Positions 1 through 8,943 of a stretch of 41,897 bases of DNA are shown here, piece by piece. The notes below the pieces were generated by a model that ran no database searches, was not told the origin of the DNA, and saw only the letters and a list, made by a program, of their open reading frames with translations. A program made the position numbers and the translations under genes. Positions within the stretch are counted from its first letter, which is position 1. Each line of letters starts with the position of its first letter. Origin of the DNA: CAZMRW01 sp964568805 (GTDB taxonomy: Bacteria > Pseudomonadota > Gammaproteobacteria > Methylococcales > Methylomonadaceae); the NCBI GenBank assembly GCA_964568805.1, contig CAZMRW010000029.1, positions 1-41,897 of the forward strand. Direction: 5' to 3'.

Positions 1-1584
1 ATTAACGATTATTTGTTTTTCTACACAGATATGTTGTTTCAAGGATTCTATATCGTAATCCTTTTTTCGTCGCTGTCATTCGTGGTTTCTTATTTAACGG
101 AAACGAATCTAAACGAACGCATGCCTTCATTAAATGGCCAATTGCAAGGCGTTTACGGCATGGGCCTGGCGATGACACTGATTCTTGCAGCCGTTGCCGA
201 TTTTGCATTATTTTTCAGCCATTATTTGCAGCATAAAATTCCGTGGTTATGGGAGTTTCATAAGGTTCATCATTCCGCGGAAGTGATGACGCCGATTACC
301 GTATTCAGAATGCATCCTGTGGATAACATCCTCGCAATCTGCATGGGCGGTTTGTTAACCGGGCTGGCATTGGGCTGCGTCTCTTTTTTGATGGGGCGCA
401 ACGTCGTTGTTTTCCATGTTGGCGGAGTCAATGTGGTTTTAATTTTGTTTTATCTATGCGGCTATAATCTGAGGCATTCGCATGTTTGGTGGAGTTTTGG
501 CCCATTCCTGAGCAGAATTTTTATTAGCCCTGCCCAGCATCAGATTCATCACAGTTCGGCTCCGCAGCATTTTGACAAAAACCTGGGCTTTACTTTTGCT
601 TTTTGGGACGGCTTGTTTGGAACGTTGTATGTACCTAAGGCGAAGGAAACCATTGTTTTTGGATTGGGAGCCCAAGAGGATGAAAAATTCTGCACTTTCT
701 GGAGTTTGTATTTGATGCCGTTCATTAATATATTAGATAAATTCAACTTTAAAATGCTTTTGGAGCCCAAACGCTATGCATCGGCACTGGTATTTTTTAT
801 CGTGGTGCTGCCCGCGGTCTATTTCAGCAATAAAGGCTCTGAACCGGTAAATTACCCTGCCAGCGGTTATCTTGAAGACATGACCTGGCAGGAGATCAGG
901 GACGCCATCAGGCAGGGGACAACCAATGTTCTGGTGCCGACCGGGGGTGTTGAACAAAACGGGCCGCATATGATCCTGGGCAAGCACAACTATATCGTTA
1001 AATATACGGCAGGCAGGATTGCCGAAACCTTAGGCAAAACGCTGGTTGCGCCGGTCATCAGCTATGTCCCTGAAGGTTCGATTGCGCCGCCGGATGGGCA
1101 TATGAAATTTTCGGGTACCCTGTCGATAGACGAGGCGAATTTTGAAGCTATTTTAGAATCGACCGCGCGAAGTTTAAAGCAACATGGCTTTAAACTGATT
1201 GCATTTATCGGCGACAGCGGCGGCAATCAGGCGGCTCAAAAACGAGTGGCGGAGCGCTTGAGCGATTTATGGCAAAACGAAGGCGTTCGGGTACTTCAGG
1301 TAAACGATTATTACGACAATAACTCGCAACGATCATATTTGCTAAATAACGGTTATTCGGAGTTACAGATCGGCAGTCACGCCGGGATAAGGGATACGTC
1401 CGAATTAATGGCGGTCATGCCGGCAGGGGTGAGAAGTTCGTTTAAAACTGATTACACCGGAACTGATTTTTCAATGACCGGAGCAGATGGAGATGCCGGA
1501 AAAGCCAGTTTATTTTTAGGACAGATATTGCTCAATTTGAAAATTGACGCCGCGGTTAAACAAATCAGAGAGGCGGCAGGGTAA
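1..1584 (+). CDS. Sterol desaturase/fatty acid hydroxylase fused to a creatininase-family domain (5' partial)
   Basis: The reading frame is open from base 1 with no stop, so the true start is probably upstream; the first usable codon in the window is TTG at 13. Counting from there, the N-terminal part (about 1-260) has hydrophobic segments and the three histidine clusters of the fatty acid hydroxylase superfamily: HYLQH at 70-74, HKVHH at 83-87 and HQIHH near 176-180. These normally hold a di-iron centre at a membrane. From about residue 285 the protein matches the creatininase (amidohydrolase) family, with PTGGVEQNGPH near 307 and HAGIRDTSELM near 456. Compared with the classical EQHGPH...D pattern, one metal ligand His is Asn and the Asp is His, so hydrolase activity is uncertain. 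The two domains sit in one uninterrupted frame. The substrate is unknown. Domain families are assigned with good confidence; the fusion's role is not. Confidence 0.85.
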   Translation: MNDYLFFYTDMLFQGFYIVILFSSLSFVVSYLTETNLNERMPSLNGQLQGVYGMGLAMTLILAAVADFALFFSHYLQHKIPWLWEFHKVHHSAEVMTPITVFRMHPVDNILAICMGGLLTGLALGCVSFLMGRNVVVFHVGGVNVVLILFYLCGYNLRHSHVWWSFGPFLSRIFISPAQHQIHHSSAPQHFDKNLGFTFAFWDGLFGTLYVPKAKETIVFGLGAQEDEKFCTFWSLYLMPFINILDKFNFKMLLEPKRYASALVFFIVVLPAVYFSNKGSEPVNYPASGYLEDMTWQEIRDAIRQGTTNVLVPTGGVEQNGPHMILGKHNYIVKYTAGRIAETLGKTLVAPVISYVPEGSIAPPDGHMKFSGTLSIDEANFEAILESTARSLKQHGFKLIAFIGDSGGNQAAQKRVAERLSDLWQNEGVRVLQVNDYYDNNSQRSYLLNNGYSELQIGSHAGIRDTSELMAVMPAGVRSSFKTDYTGTDFSMTGADGDAGKASLFLGQILLNLKIDAAVKQIREAAG

Positions 1585-1608
1585 ATAACCGCTGATCAAT
1601 ATTAATAT

Positions 1609-1625
1609 ATAACTTTTAAAGTTAT
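1609..1625. promoter_or_regulatory. AT-rich palindrome upstream of the ubiF-like gene
   Basis: ATAACTTT-T-AAAGTTAT is a perfect 8-bp inverted repeat around one base, in the 147-bp gap between the fusion gene and the ubiF-like gene. It could be an operator or simply AT-rich sequence. There is no T-run, so it does not look like a terminator. Confidence 0.2.
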
Positions 1626-1731
1626 TCATGATGTAATAAACGTTATGATAATCAACTTGACTGGGAGTTTAGACCTGGTTAAAGCTTTTTATAGTGAGAC
1701 TAAACAACCAGTGAGTTTTTGAGTTTAAGAT

Positions 1732-2949
1732 ATGAAAGAATTGTTTGATGTTGTCATTGTCGGCGGTGGTATGGTCGGAGCCGCGGTTGCTTGCAGTCTG
1801 GGCGGAAGCGCCTTAAAGGTGGCTGTTATCGAGAGTTCGCCTCCGGAGCCTTTTAGCGAGGATCAGCCCCATGATTTGCGGGTTTCTGCGCTCAGCATCG
1901 CCTCAAAAAATATACTGTCAACAGTAGGGGCGTGGCAGGGAATCGAAAAACGCCGGTTGTGCCCATTTCGGCGAATGCGCGTGTGGGAAACGGCGGGTGA
2001 CACGGAATTCTGTAGCGATGATATTGGTCAGCCGGTATTGGGTTATATTGTTGAAAATCGTGTTACCCAGTTGGCATTGCTGGAACGTTTGCAGGATTTC
2101 GACAATGTTGAGCTGATCAGTAGAGTTAATATAACCAAGATCAATTACCAACCTGGAAAACCGAGCGAACTTGAACTGGCCGATGGACGGAGAATATCCG
2201 CCAGAGTGCTGGTCGCCGCCGATGGAGGGCAGTCAAGGGTCAGGCAACTAGTGGGATTGGGTGTGACCAGTTGGGATTACGATCAGCATGCCCTGGTAAT
2301 TTATATTGAAACAGATTATGAACAGCAGGATATCACCTGGCAACGCTTTGTTCCGACAGGACCTCAGGCATTTTTGCCGCTAACGGGTCATTACGGCTCG
2401 ATAGTCTGGTATAACACCCCGGATGAAGTCAGCCGATTAAAAACATTAGCCGATGATGACCTGTTGAAGGAATTGGTGGCGACTTTTCCTGATTGTCTGG
2501 GCAAGGTGAAGCACGTGTTGGGCAGGGCGAGTTTTCCGTTAAAACGACAGCATGCCCAGCACTATGTAAAACCCGGGGTCGTGCTGGTCGGCGATGCGGC
2601 GCATATGATCAATCCGCTGGCAGGGCAGGGCGTTAATATCGGTCTTCTGGATGCGGCGGCGCTGGCGGAAGTATTGCTCGATGCGGCAAGAAATTGTCTT
2701 GATATCAGTGAGTTGTCTGTTTTAAAGCGCTATGAAACGGTGCGCCGTAATGAAAATTTGAAAATGATGACTGTCATGGATTTATTTTACCGGGTGTTCA
2801 GCAATCAGATTTTACCGATCAAGTTTTTACGTAATTTGGGTTTGGGACTCGCCGAGAGGATTTTACCGGCCAAAAATAAGGTCATGCGCGCGGCCATGGG
2901 CCTTGAAGGTAATTTGCCCAAGCTGGCTCGCGGAGAATCGATTATTTGA
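1732..2949 (+). CDS. UbiF-like FAD-dependent ubiquinone biosynthesis hydroxylase
   Basis: A 405-residue flavoprotein monooxygenase of the UbiH/UbiF/UbiI/Coq6 family, which hydroxylates the aromatic ring of ubiquinone precursors at the membrane. The N-terminal dinucleotide-binding motif VIVGGGMVGAA lies at about residues 8-18. The conserved DLRVSALS segment follows near 48, and GDAAHMINPLAGQGVN near 286-301 is the second FAD-binding motif. Remembered features of E. coli UbiF match along the length (WQRF.P.GP.AFLPL, WY..P, MDLFY..FSN, RNLGL), favouring C6 hydroxylation (UbiF) over UbiH or UbiI. The length is normal for the family. It starts at ATG after a 147-bp gap, so it may have its own promoter. 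The exact ring position remains an inference. Confidence 0.88.
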   Translation: MKELFDVVIVGGGMVGAAVACSLGGSALKVAVIESSPPEPFSEDQPHDLRVSALSIASKNILSTVGAWQGIEKRRLCPFRRMRVWETAGDTEFCSDDIGQPVLGYIVENRVTQLALLERLQDFDNVELISRVNITKINYQPGKPSELELADGRRISARVLVAADGGQSRVRQLVGLGVTSWDYDQHALVIYIETDYEQQDITWQRFVPTGPQAFLPLTGHYGSIVWYNTPDEVSRLKTLADDDLLKELVATFPDCLGKVKHVLGRASFPLKRQHAQHYVKPGVVLVGDAAHMINPLAGQGVNIGLLDAAALAEVLLDAARNCLDISELSVLKRYETVRRNENLKMMTVMDLFYRVFSNQILPIKFLRNLGLGLAERILPAKNKVMRAAMGLEGNLPKLARGESII

Positions 2950-2954
2950 GTTTT

Positions 2955-3075
2955 GGGAACCTCTAAAAATTGCACTTCGACAAGCTCAGTGCGAACGTTA
3001 ATCTCATAAAATCAGTTGTTTATCCGTTCGTGCTGAGCCTGTCGAAGCATGAACAGATAATTTTTAGAGGTTCCC
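2955..3075. repeat. Nested inverted-repeat element (REP/MITE-like), copy 1
   Basis: A 121-bp unit bounded by a perfect 17-bp inverted repeat (GGGAACCTCTAAAAATT at 2955-2971 and its complement at 3059-3075). Inside is a second inverted pair, CTTCGACAAGCTCAGTGCG.. at 2975-2996 against 3026-3047, matching at 19 of 22 positions. The right inner arm region (3025-3055) is almost identical to 34721-34752, so this is a dispersed family. It lies between two co-directional genes and encodes nothing. It could also act as a transcription terminator after the ubiF-like gene. Confidence 0.8.
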
Positions 3076-3146
3076 TTTTGTTATCGAATTGTAATATTTC
3101 AATGGGATAATCAGGACTCTATGCGCGGCAATTTTTGTTTATCGAG

Positions 3147-4203
3147 ATGTTTTTAATTGTCAATGTCGGCAGTACGTCAATAAAAACCCGGTTGTTCGAT
3201 CACGATTTACAGCCGCTGGTACTATTGAACGCCGAGTATGGCGTGAGTGCCGGCCTGGTTATACGAGGTCATGACGTTAACGGCAGCTCAAGGGACAGGC
3301 AAATGCCGGCTGTCAGGCATGCGGAGGAGGCGGTGCCGGCCGTGTTATCTGAATGGCAGGATATCATTGCGGAGCATTCGTTAACGCTTTCGGGGATTGG
3401 ACATCGTATCGTGCACGGCGGCAACAGATTCGATGCGATAGCGCCGATCAGCAAGCAGATGTTAAGCAGCATCATTAATCTTGATGCTTATGCGCCCTTG
3501 CATAATCCTCTCAACCGCCTGGGCGTTGCAACGTCGGGTGGCATCTTCCCGGATATTCCGCAATATGTCGTTTTCGACACGGCTTTTCACCGCCGAATTC
3601 CTGAATATGCCGGCCGTTACGCGATCCCGTCCAAGTTATCCGGCAAGGTGGATTTTTATCGCTACGGCTTTCACGGCATATCCTGCCGGCATTGCCTGTC
3701 TGCAGCGGCAGAGTTGCTGAATCGGGAGCCGACCGCCTTAAATCTGATCGATTTACATCTGGGCGGCGGCGCCAGTGCAACAGCAATCAAAGCGGGTGTA
3801 AGCGTCGATACGTCAATGGGCTTTTCACCGACGGAAGGATTGATCATGGCAGGGCGCAGCGGCGACCTGGACCCGATGATACCGGTAACCCTGCAACGGG
3901 AAGGCTGGCCACTGGAGGGAGCAACTTGATCATTTGCTAAATCATGACAGTGGTTTGCGAGGTATTTGCGGTAATATTTACCGGTGGTATCGGCGAACAT
4001 GCGTTCGTCATTCGAGAAAAAGTCATGCAGGGGCTGGATCAACTCGGATTTCTGATTGACCGGCCGCCAATCGGCGGGAGGCTGGACATAACCGGGATAT
4101 CAGTTTGGCCGCCAGCCGCTCGCGCATTCTGGTGATACGCGCTGAGGAAGAACGCGAGATTGCCCGGCAGATGATAGAATTTCGGGGGCACAGCGCCCGG
4201 TAA
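3147..4203 (+). pseudogene. ackA: Acetate kinase, decayed by frameshifts and an internal deletion
   Basis: Acetate kinase interconverts acetyl phosphate and acetate with ATP/ADP. The N-terminal two thirds are recognisable from ATG 3147 (MFLIVNVGSTSIKTRLFD, then GHRIVHGG, FDTAFH, YGFHGIS and HLGGGASATAI). The frame ends at 3929 after an apparent extra G in the GGG run at 3917-3919. One frame over, it resumes as EQLDHLLNHDSGLRGI. About 50 residues expected next are missing, and VIFTGGIGEHAFVIREK follows in another frame from about 3965. A third shift near 4085-4100 leads into SRILVIRAEEEREIARQM, matching the family's C-terminus, and ends at TAA 4203. Total length is about 50 codons short of the usual 400. 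Three lesions make a pseudogene much more likely than a single sequencing error. It lies 21 bp upstream of phosphoketolase. Confidence 0.88.
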
Positions 4204-4211
4204 CATGACAA

Positions 4212-4227
4212 AAGGAGAGCTATTTTG
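4212..4227 (+). promoter_or_regulatory. Strong ribosome binding site with TTG start for phosphoketolase
   Basis: AAGGAGA lies about 7 bases before TTG 4225-4227. No in-frame ATG lies near enough to serve, so TTG is taken as the start. Confidence 0.7.
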
Positions 4228-6645
4228 AATCAAGGTCATCAAGAATTTACTATTTCGCCCGGATTGCTGAAGCATATGGATGCCTACTGGCGAGCGGCAA
4301 ACTACCTTTCAGTCGGTCAAATTTACCTGCTCGATAATCCCTTGCTGCAGGAACCGCTGGCGCTTAAACATATTAAACCGCGGTTGCTGGGGCACTGGGG
4401 AACGACGCCGGGTCTTAATTTCATCAACGTCCATTTAAACCGGCTGATCAAGGCCAATAACCTGAATATGATTTTTATCTGCGGTCCCGGCCACGGGGGA
4501 CCTGCGATGGTGGCAAACAGTTGGCTGGATGGCAGTTACAGCGAATATTACCCGAATATCCCGCAGAATAGGGAAGGCATGAAAGCGCTGTTCAAGCAGT
4601 TTTCCTTTCCCGGCGGCATTCCCAGTCATGTCGCTCCCGAGACTCCCGGCTCCATTCATGAAGGGGGCGAGTTGGGTTATGCGTTATCGCATGCATACGG
4701 CGCCGTTTTTGATAATCCCGGCCTCATTGCCTGTTGCGTGGTCGGCGATGGCGAAGCGGAAACGGGACCCATGGCTGCCGCCTGGCATTCCAACAAGTTT
4801 CTTAACCCCGAACGCGATGGCGTGGTGTTGCCGATCCTGCATTTAAACGGCTATAAGATCGCCAATCCGACGATTTTGAGCCGAATCGATGAGGATGAGC
4901 TGGTTAAACTGTTTCAGGGCTACGGCTATCGGCCTTATCTGGTTGAAGGCAGCGATCCGGACGTTGTGCATCTGCGTATGGCAAGCGTACTCGACCAATG
5001 TCTGGAAGAAATCAGATCGATACAGGATGAGGCGAAAAGCGGCTCGCTGTTGAAACGCCCGGTTTGGCCTATGATTATCCTGCGCACCCCCAAGGGCTGG
5101 ACGGGGCCGGCCAGCGTCGATGGCAAAAAAACAGAAGATTTCTGGCGCTCTCATCAGGTTCCGTTGGCTAATCTGGCCGAAAACCCGGATCATATCAAAA
5201 TCCTGGAACGGTGGCTTAAAAGCTACCGTCCCGACGAGTTGTTTGATGATCAGGGCAGTCCATTACCCGAACTGCTTGAAATCGCTCCGAGCCGGCAGCA
5301 GCGCATGAGCGATAATCCTCATGCTAATGGCGGCTTGCTGCTGCGGGATTTGCGGATGCCGGATTTTCGCGACTATGCCGTAGACGTCCCGGCGCCCGGA
5401 GCGGTTGAAGCGGAAGCGACGCGTGTGATGGGGACATTTTTACGGGATGTGATGGAAAACAATATGGATCAGCACAATTTCCGGATTTTCGGTCCCGATG
5501 AAACGTCTTCCAACCGTTGGGATGCCCTGTTCGAAGTCACAGCCAGGGTATGGATGGAAAAGCGCCTTGATGAAGATACCGATTTAAGCCGTGACGGCAG
5601 GGTTATGGAAATACTCAGTGAACATACCTGCCAAGGCTGGCTTGAAGGCTATCTGCTAAGCGGGCGGCATGGTTTCTTTTCCTGCTATGAAGCCTTTATC
5701 CATATCGTCGATTCGATGTTTAACCAACATGCCAAATGGCTGAAAACCTGCAACCGGATTCCCTGGCGCCGGCCAATCGCCTCCTTGAATTATTTATTGA
5801 CCTCGCATGTCTGGCGACAGGATCACAATGGTTTTTCCCATCAGGATCCGGGTTTTATTGATCATGTCGTTAATAAAAAAGCCGAAGTGGTCCGCGTTTA
5901 CTTGCCGCCTGACGCCAATACTCTGCTGTCGGTGACCGATCACGTACTGCGCAGCCGTAATTATGTCAATGTCATCGTAGCCGGCAAGCAACCCTCGCCG
6001 CAATGGCTGACGATGGATGCGGCCATGAAGCATTGCCAGGCCGGCATCGGCGTCTGGGAGTGGGCCAGTTGCGATAAAGGCCATGAACCCGATGTGATCA
6101 TGGCGTGTGCTGGGGATGTGCCGACTTTAGAGACATTGGCGTCAGTTGATATTTTACGGAGCCGAATACCGGATATAAAAATCAGGGTGGTCAATGTCGT
6201 CAATCTGATGAAATTGCAGCCCCACAGCGAACATCCGAATGGCCTGACCGACAAGGAGTTTGATGAAATCTTTACCACCGACAAACCGATCGTCTTCGCC
6301 TATCACGGTTATCCCTGGCTGATCCATCGCCTCACGTACCGGCGTACCAATCATCATAATCTGCATGTGCGCGGCTATAAGGAAGAGGGCACCACATCGA
6401 CGCCGTTTGATATGGTGGTCATGAACGATATCGACCGTTTTCATCTTGCGGCAGATGTGATTGACCGGGTTCCCCGGTTGCGGAACAATGCGGTTTACCT
6501 AAAGCAATATCTCCGGGACAAGTTAATCGATCACAAGCATTATATTGCCAGTTATGGGGAAGATATGCCGGAAATACGCGATTGGCAATGGCCTGATGGG
6601 ATCAGTGCGGAGGCAGGGGACTTTGCCGAAATAACCGCCAAATAG
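4225..6645 (+). CDS. xfp: Xylulose-5-phosphate/fructose-6-phosphate phosphoketolase
   Basis: An 806-residue thiamine-diphosphate enzyme that splits xylulose 5-phosphate (and often fructose 6-phosphate) with phosphate to give acetyl phosphate plus an aldose phosphate. The N-terminal domain has YLSVGQIYL, then HWGTTPGLNF, then FICGPGHGGPA. The ThDP/Mg-binding segment GDGEAETGPMAAAW lies near residues 174-187. The middle part carries FGPDETSSNRW and GRHGFFSCYEAF, and the C-terminal domain has AYHGYPWLIHRLTYRR. Length and motif order are normal, so the enzyme should be active. It starts at TTG behind a strong Shine-Dalgarno and follows the acetate kinase pseudogene by 21 bp, the remains of an ackA-xfp operon. 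Without that kinase, acetyl phosphate would need another route, such as phosphotransacetylase. Confidence 0.96.
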   Translation: MNQGHQEFTISPGLLKHMDAYWRAANYLSVGQIYLLDNPLLQEPLALKHIKPRLLGHWGTTPGLNFINVHLNRLIKANNLNMIFICGPGHGGPAMVANSWLDGSYSEYYPNIPQNREGMKALFKQFSFPGGIPSHVAPETPGSIHEGGELGYALSHAYGAVFDNPGLIACCVVGDGEAETGPMAAAWHSNKFLNPERDGVVLPILHLNGYKIANPTILSRIDEDELVKLFQGYGYRPYLVEGSDPDVVHLRMASVLDQCLEEIRSIQDEAKSGSLLKRPVWPMIILRTPKGWTGPASVDGKKTEDFWRSHQVPLANLAENPDHIKILERWLKSYRPDELFDDQGSPLPELLEIAPSRQQRMSDNPHANGGLLLRDLRMPDFRDYAVDVPAPGAVEAEATRVMGTFLRDVMENNMDQHNFRIFGPDETSSNRWDALFEVTARVWMEKRLDEDTDLSRDGRVMEILSEHTCQGWLEGYLLSGRHGFFSCYEAFIHIVDSMFNQHAKWLKTCNRIPWRRPIASLNYLLTSHVWRQDHNGFSHQDPGFIDHVVNKKAEVVRVYLPPDANTLLSVTDHVLRSRNYVNVIVAGKQPSPQWLTMDAAMKHCQAGIGVWEWASCDKGHEPDVIMACAGDVPTLETLASVDILRSRIPDIKIRVVNVVNLMKLQPHSEHPNGLTDKEFDEIFTTDKPIVFAYHGYPWLIHRLTYRRTNHHNLHVRGYKEEGTTSTPFDMVVMNDIDRFHLAADVIDRVPRLRNNAVYLKQYLRDKLIDHKHYIASYGEDMPEIRDWQWPDGISAEAGDFAEITAK

Positions 6646-6656
6646 GACCAATCACA

Positions 6657-6796
6657 ATAAGGATTTGGTCAAAAATGGCATCTCAATATGGAAATTCGAC
6701 GATAATGTAGGGGCGGATTTATTCGCCCTGGACGATTAAAATCGCCCCTACAAACTCGATCAATTTCAGGGAAGTTATTTTTAGCCGAATCCTTAT
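6657..6796. repeat. Nested inverted-repeat element between convergent genes
   Basis: The outer arms are ATAAGGATTTGG (6657-6668) and CCGAATCCTTAT (6785-6796), matching at 11 of 12 positions. The inner arms are GTAGGGGCGGATTT (6707-6720) and AAATCGCCCCTAC (6739-6751), differing by one base. The unit fills most of the gap between phosphoketolase and the converging glycosyltransferase gene. Its inner hairpin may terminate transcription from either side, but there is no clear T-run. Confidence 0.6.
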
Positions 6797-6839
6797 CGAT
6801 GCCCGAATTATTGCATGTCTGTTAAGACAGGACTTGCGA

Positions 6840-7844
6840 TCAGTTTGATTGCAACGGGGTATCCAGTATTTCTTCGAACAAACTGCGATATTCCATTGCC
6901 ATTCTTTGTAAAGTGAAAGTTTCTTCTATTTTACTGCGGTTATATTCTCCCATTGCCTTGCGCAGATGAGGGTCTTCGGCCAATCGGTTAATGCTGTCCG
7001 CGAATGCCTGCACGTCGCCCAATGGACACAAAAAACCGCCTTTGCCGTGGTCGATGAGTTCCGGCAGGGAAGAACAGTCTGTAGCGGTGACCGGCAGTCC
7101 GCATGCCATGGCCTCGGCCGCCGCCAAACCGAAACCTTCCCTGACCGTTGGAAATAACAACATATCGGCTTGTCGATAGAGTGCCGGCATGTCTCGATAA
7201 GGTACGGAACCCACGCACTCCAACCTCGGATGGGCGGGAAGTTTATCATGCTCCATGAGTCCTGACGTGTATTGGATAATGATGCGGTGATCGAGTTTCT
7301 CTAGTATGGGCAATAGCCACTGCGCACCTTTTCTGCGCGTTAAATTTCCACTGAAAAGCACTTTTATTTTTCTGCCGGTTTTTTTTTGTTGTTGATTAGG
7401 ATAAAAACTGTTTTGATCAAGTCCATTGTAAATTATTTTTACGCTTCGTTTTATATCTAATTGATTTATTATCAATTCTCTGGTGAATTGACTGACTGCT
7501 GTGATAGCGGTTGCCTGCTTAACGGCGATTTGAGTGAACCATTTCAAATCGGTTTTATAATGGATATTTTGTAGCGGACTGCTAAAATCACGCATAAAAC
7601 TGTCAAGCACAAAATTGTGAAATGTCAGTACCAAAGGTGCTTTGCTCCTCACATGAAACATTCCATAATCAGGTGTTGTATGAATTAAGCTTGCCTTATG
7701 GAAACGGCCAATGCCGCATAATACCGGAGGGATCAGGGTTAGATAAGGATTAAAAGGAACAACTTTATAGTTTTTAATTGCGCATTCAATTGTTTTATGA
7801 ACCACAAAAGCGCCATTACCGGTTGACATAGGACTCAAAATCAT
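6840..7844 (-). CDS. Glycosyltransferase family 4
   Basis: A GT-B fold sugar transferase, about 334 residues from the preferred ATG at 7844. This ATG overlaps the stop of the upstream gene as ATGA; an earlier in-frame start at 7883 would overlap it by 43 bp. The C-terminal half has the group 1 signature: VLFSGNLTRRKGAQWLL, then DMLLFPTVREGFGLAAAEAM with the E-x7-E pair, then GLPVTATDCSSLPELI and GGFLCPLGD. Such enzymes transfer a sugar from a nucleotide donor to a lipid-linked glycan in the cytoplasm. It is the last gene of the cluster. Donor and acceptor cannot be read from the sequence. Confidence 0.88.
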   Translation of the reverse strand: MILSPMSTGNGAFVVHKTIECAIKNYKVVPFNPYLTLIPPVLCGIGRFHKASLIHTTPDYGMFHVRSKAPLVLTFHNFVLDSFMRDFSSPLQNIHYKTDLKWFTQIAVKQATAITAVSQFTRELIINQLDIKRSVKIIYNGLDQNSFYPNQQQKKTGRKIKVLFSGNLTRRKGAQWLLPILEKLDHRIIIQYTSGLMEHDKLPAHPRLECVGSVPYRDMPALYRQADMLLFPTVREGFGLAAAEAMACGLPVTATDCSSLPELIDHGKGGFLCPLGDVQAFADSINRLAEDPHLRKAMGEYNRSKIEETFTLQRMAMEYRSLFEEILDTPLQSN

Positions 7845-8779
7845 ATTTTCATTATTTTTCGATAAGGAATATATAAAAACCAATAAACGTTATACAACCA
7901 TTTCATTTTTCTCGAACGGCAATTTTTGAGATGAACTTTTTTTTCCTCGGCCAGGCGTTCCACCAGCGAGGGCCAGTCCTGTCGTGAACTGATCCCGGTA
8001 TCGCGCATGACCGAAAGCACGAGTGGGTGGCGGCATGCAGTCATGCCGTTATGATAGGCTCTCAGCAAGAGATCATAGTCCATCGTAATTTTAAAATCGG
8101 TATCGAAACCGCCGATTCGTTCAAAAACTGACTGCCTGCATAAAATGGCCTGATGGGAAACGCAGATTTTGAAATTTAACCAGAAATTAAATCCACGCGG
8201 GTTCAATCGTTTCAAGCGTGCACCAAACAATAAATCGAACATGGAAATATCTTCGTCACCTATTTGTTTGATTGCTTCCTCGATAATCCCGGCGTGTGAA
8301 AAATAGTCATCGGCATGAATAAATACGATGTATTCACCCATTGCAAAACGTAAGCCTTTATTCATTGCTTCGGCGATACCGGTATCCGCCTCGCTTAGCC
8401 AATAATCGATCATATCCTCATATCGACGAATAATATTGAGACTGTTATCGTTTGATCCTCCATCTATGATAATGAATTCGATGTTCTTATAAGTCTGTTT
8501 GATTACGCTGTTTACGGTCTGCTCAAGATAGTTATCGCCGTTATAAACAACGGTAACTACAGAGATTAACGGAAGTCCGGCGATGCCGAGCTTAAAAAAG
8601 CCACGTTTGCGCAATCCTCCATCGGTCATTCCGTCAGCATTTGACTGGGCAAGTAAACCGCATGCTATTTCGATATCCAAGGCATTGTTTATCTGAGGCG
8701 GAGAATTGTAAAGCCGTCGAGTTGTTGCATAACGGCTGTCAAGTTCAAAAGGGTTTTCGCGGTGTTTAAGTGCATTCAT
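7841..8779 (-). CDS. Glycosyltransferase family 2 (WcaA-like)
   Basis: A 312-residue GT-A fold enzyme. The core runs from about residue 72: PLISVVTVVYNG, then IDGGSNDNSLNIIRRY, then AEAMNKGLRFAMGEYIVFIHADD with a DxD-type acidic pair. The preceding ~70 residues, ending in GGLRKRGFFK, form an extension often seen in related capsule transferases, so the long start at 8779 is kept. Its stop overlaps the next start as ATGA. It is separated from the previous gene by a 164-bp gap, one of the few breaks in the cluster. The sugar is unknown. Confidence 0.87.
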   Translation of the reverse strand: MNALKHRENPFELDSRYATTRRLYNSPPQINNALDIEIACGLLAQSNADGMTDGGLRKRGFFKLGIAGLPLISVVTVVYNGDNYLEQTVNSVIKQTYKNIEFIIIDGGSNDNSLNIIRRYEDMIDYWLSEADTGIAEAMNKGLRFAMGEYIVFIHADDYFSHAGIIEEAIKQIGDEDISMFDLLFGARLKRLNPRGFNFWLNFKICVSHQAILCRQSVFERIGGFDTDFKITMDYDLLLRAYHNGMTACRHPLVLSVMRDTGISSRQDWPSLVERLAEEKKVHLKNCRSRKMKWLYNVYWFLYIPYRKIMKI

Positions 8780-8943
8780 ACTATTTCATCAAACATCGAT
8801 ATGTTGACCAGTAATACGCCAATGAAATTTTGACGGATAGCGCGATGATGTCGCTGCGAATGAATTCGCGCCTACCTTTTGACCGCCATTTCATGTTTGG
8901 CGGACTACCACCAGAGGGTGCAGACGTCCAATACCCAGTTTCA
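8780..8943. other. Break in the coupled gene series with short hairpins
   Basis: A 164-bp gap between two glycosyltransferase genes. It contains CCGCCA...TGGCGG arms at about 8882-8902 and a GAATGAATTCGCGCCTACC stretch resembling the GTAGGGGCG repeat at 6707. No gene was recognised. It may hold a weak terminator, an internal promoter or a decayed repeat. Confidence 0.35.
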
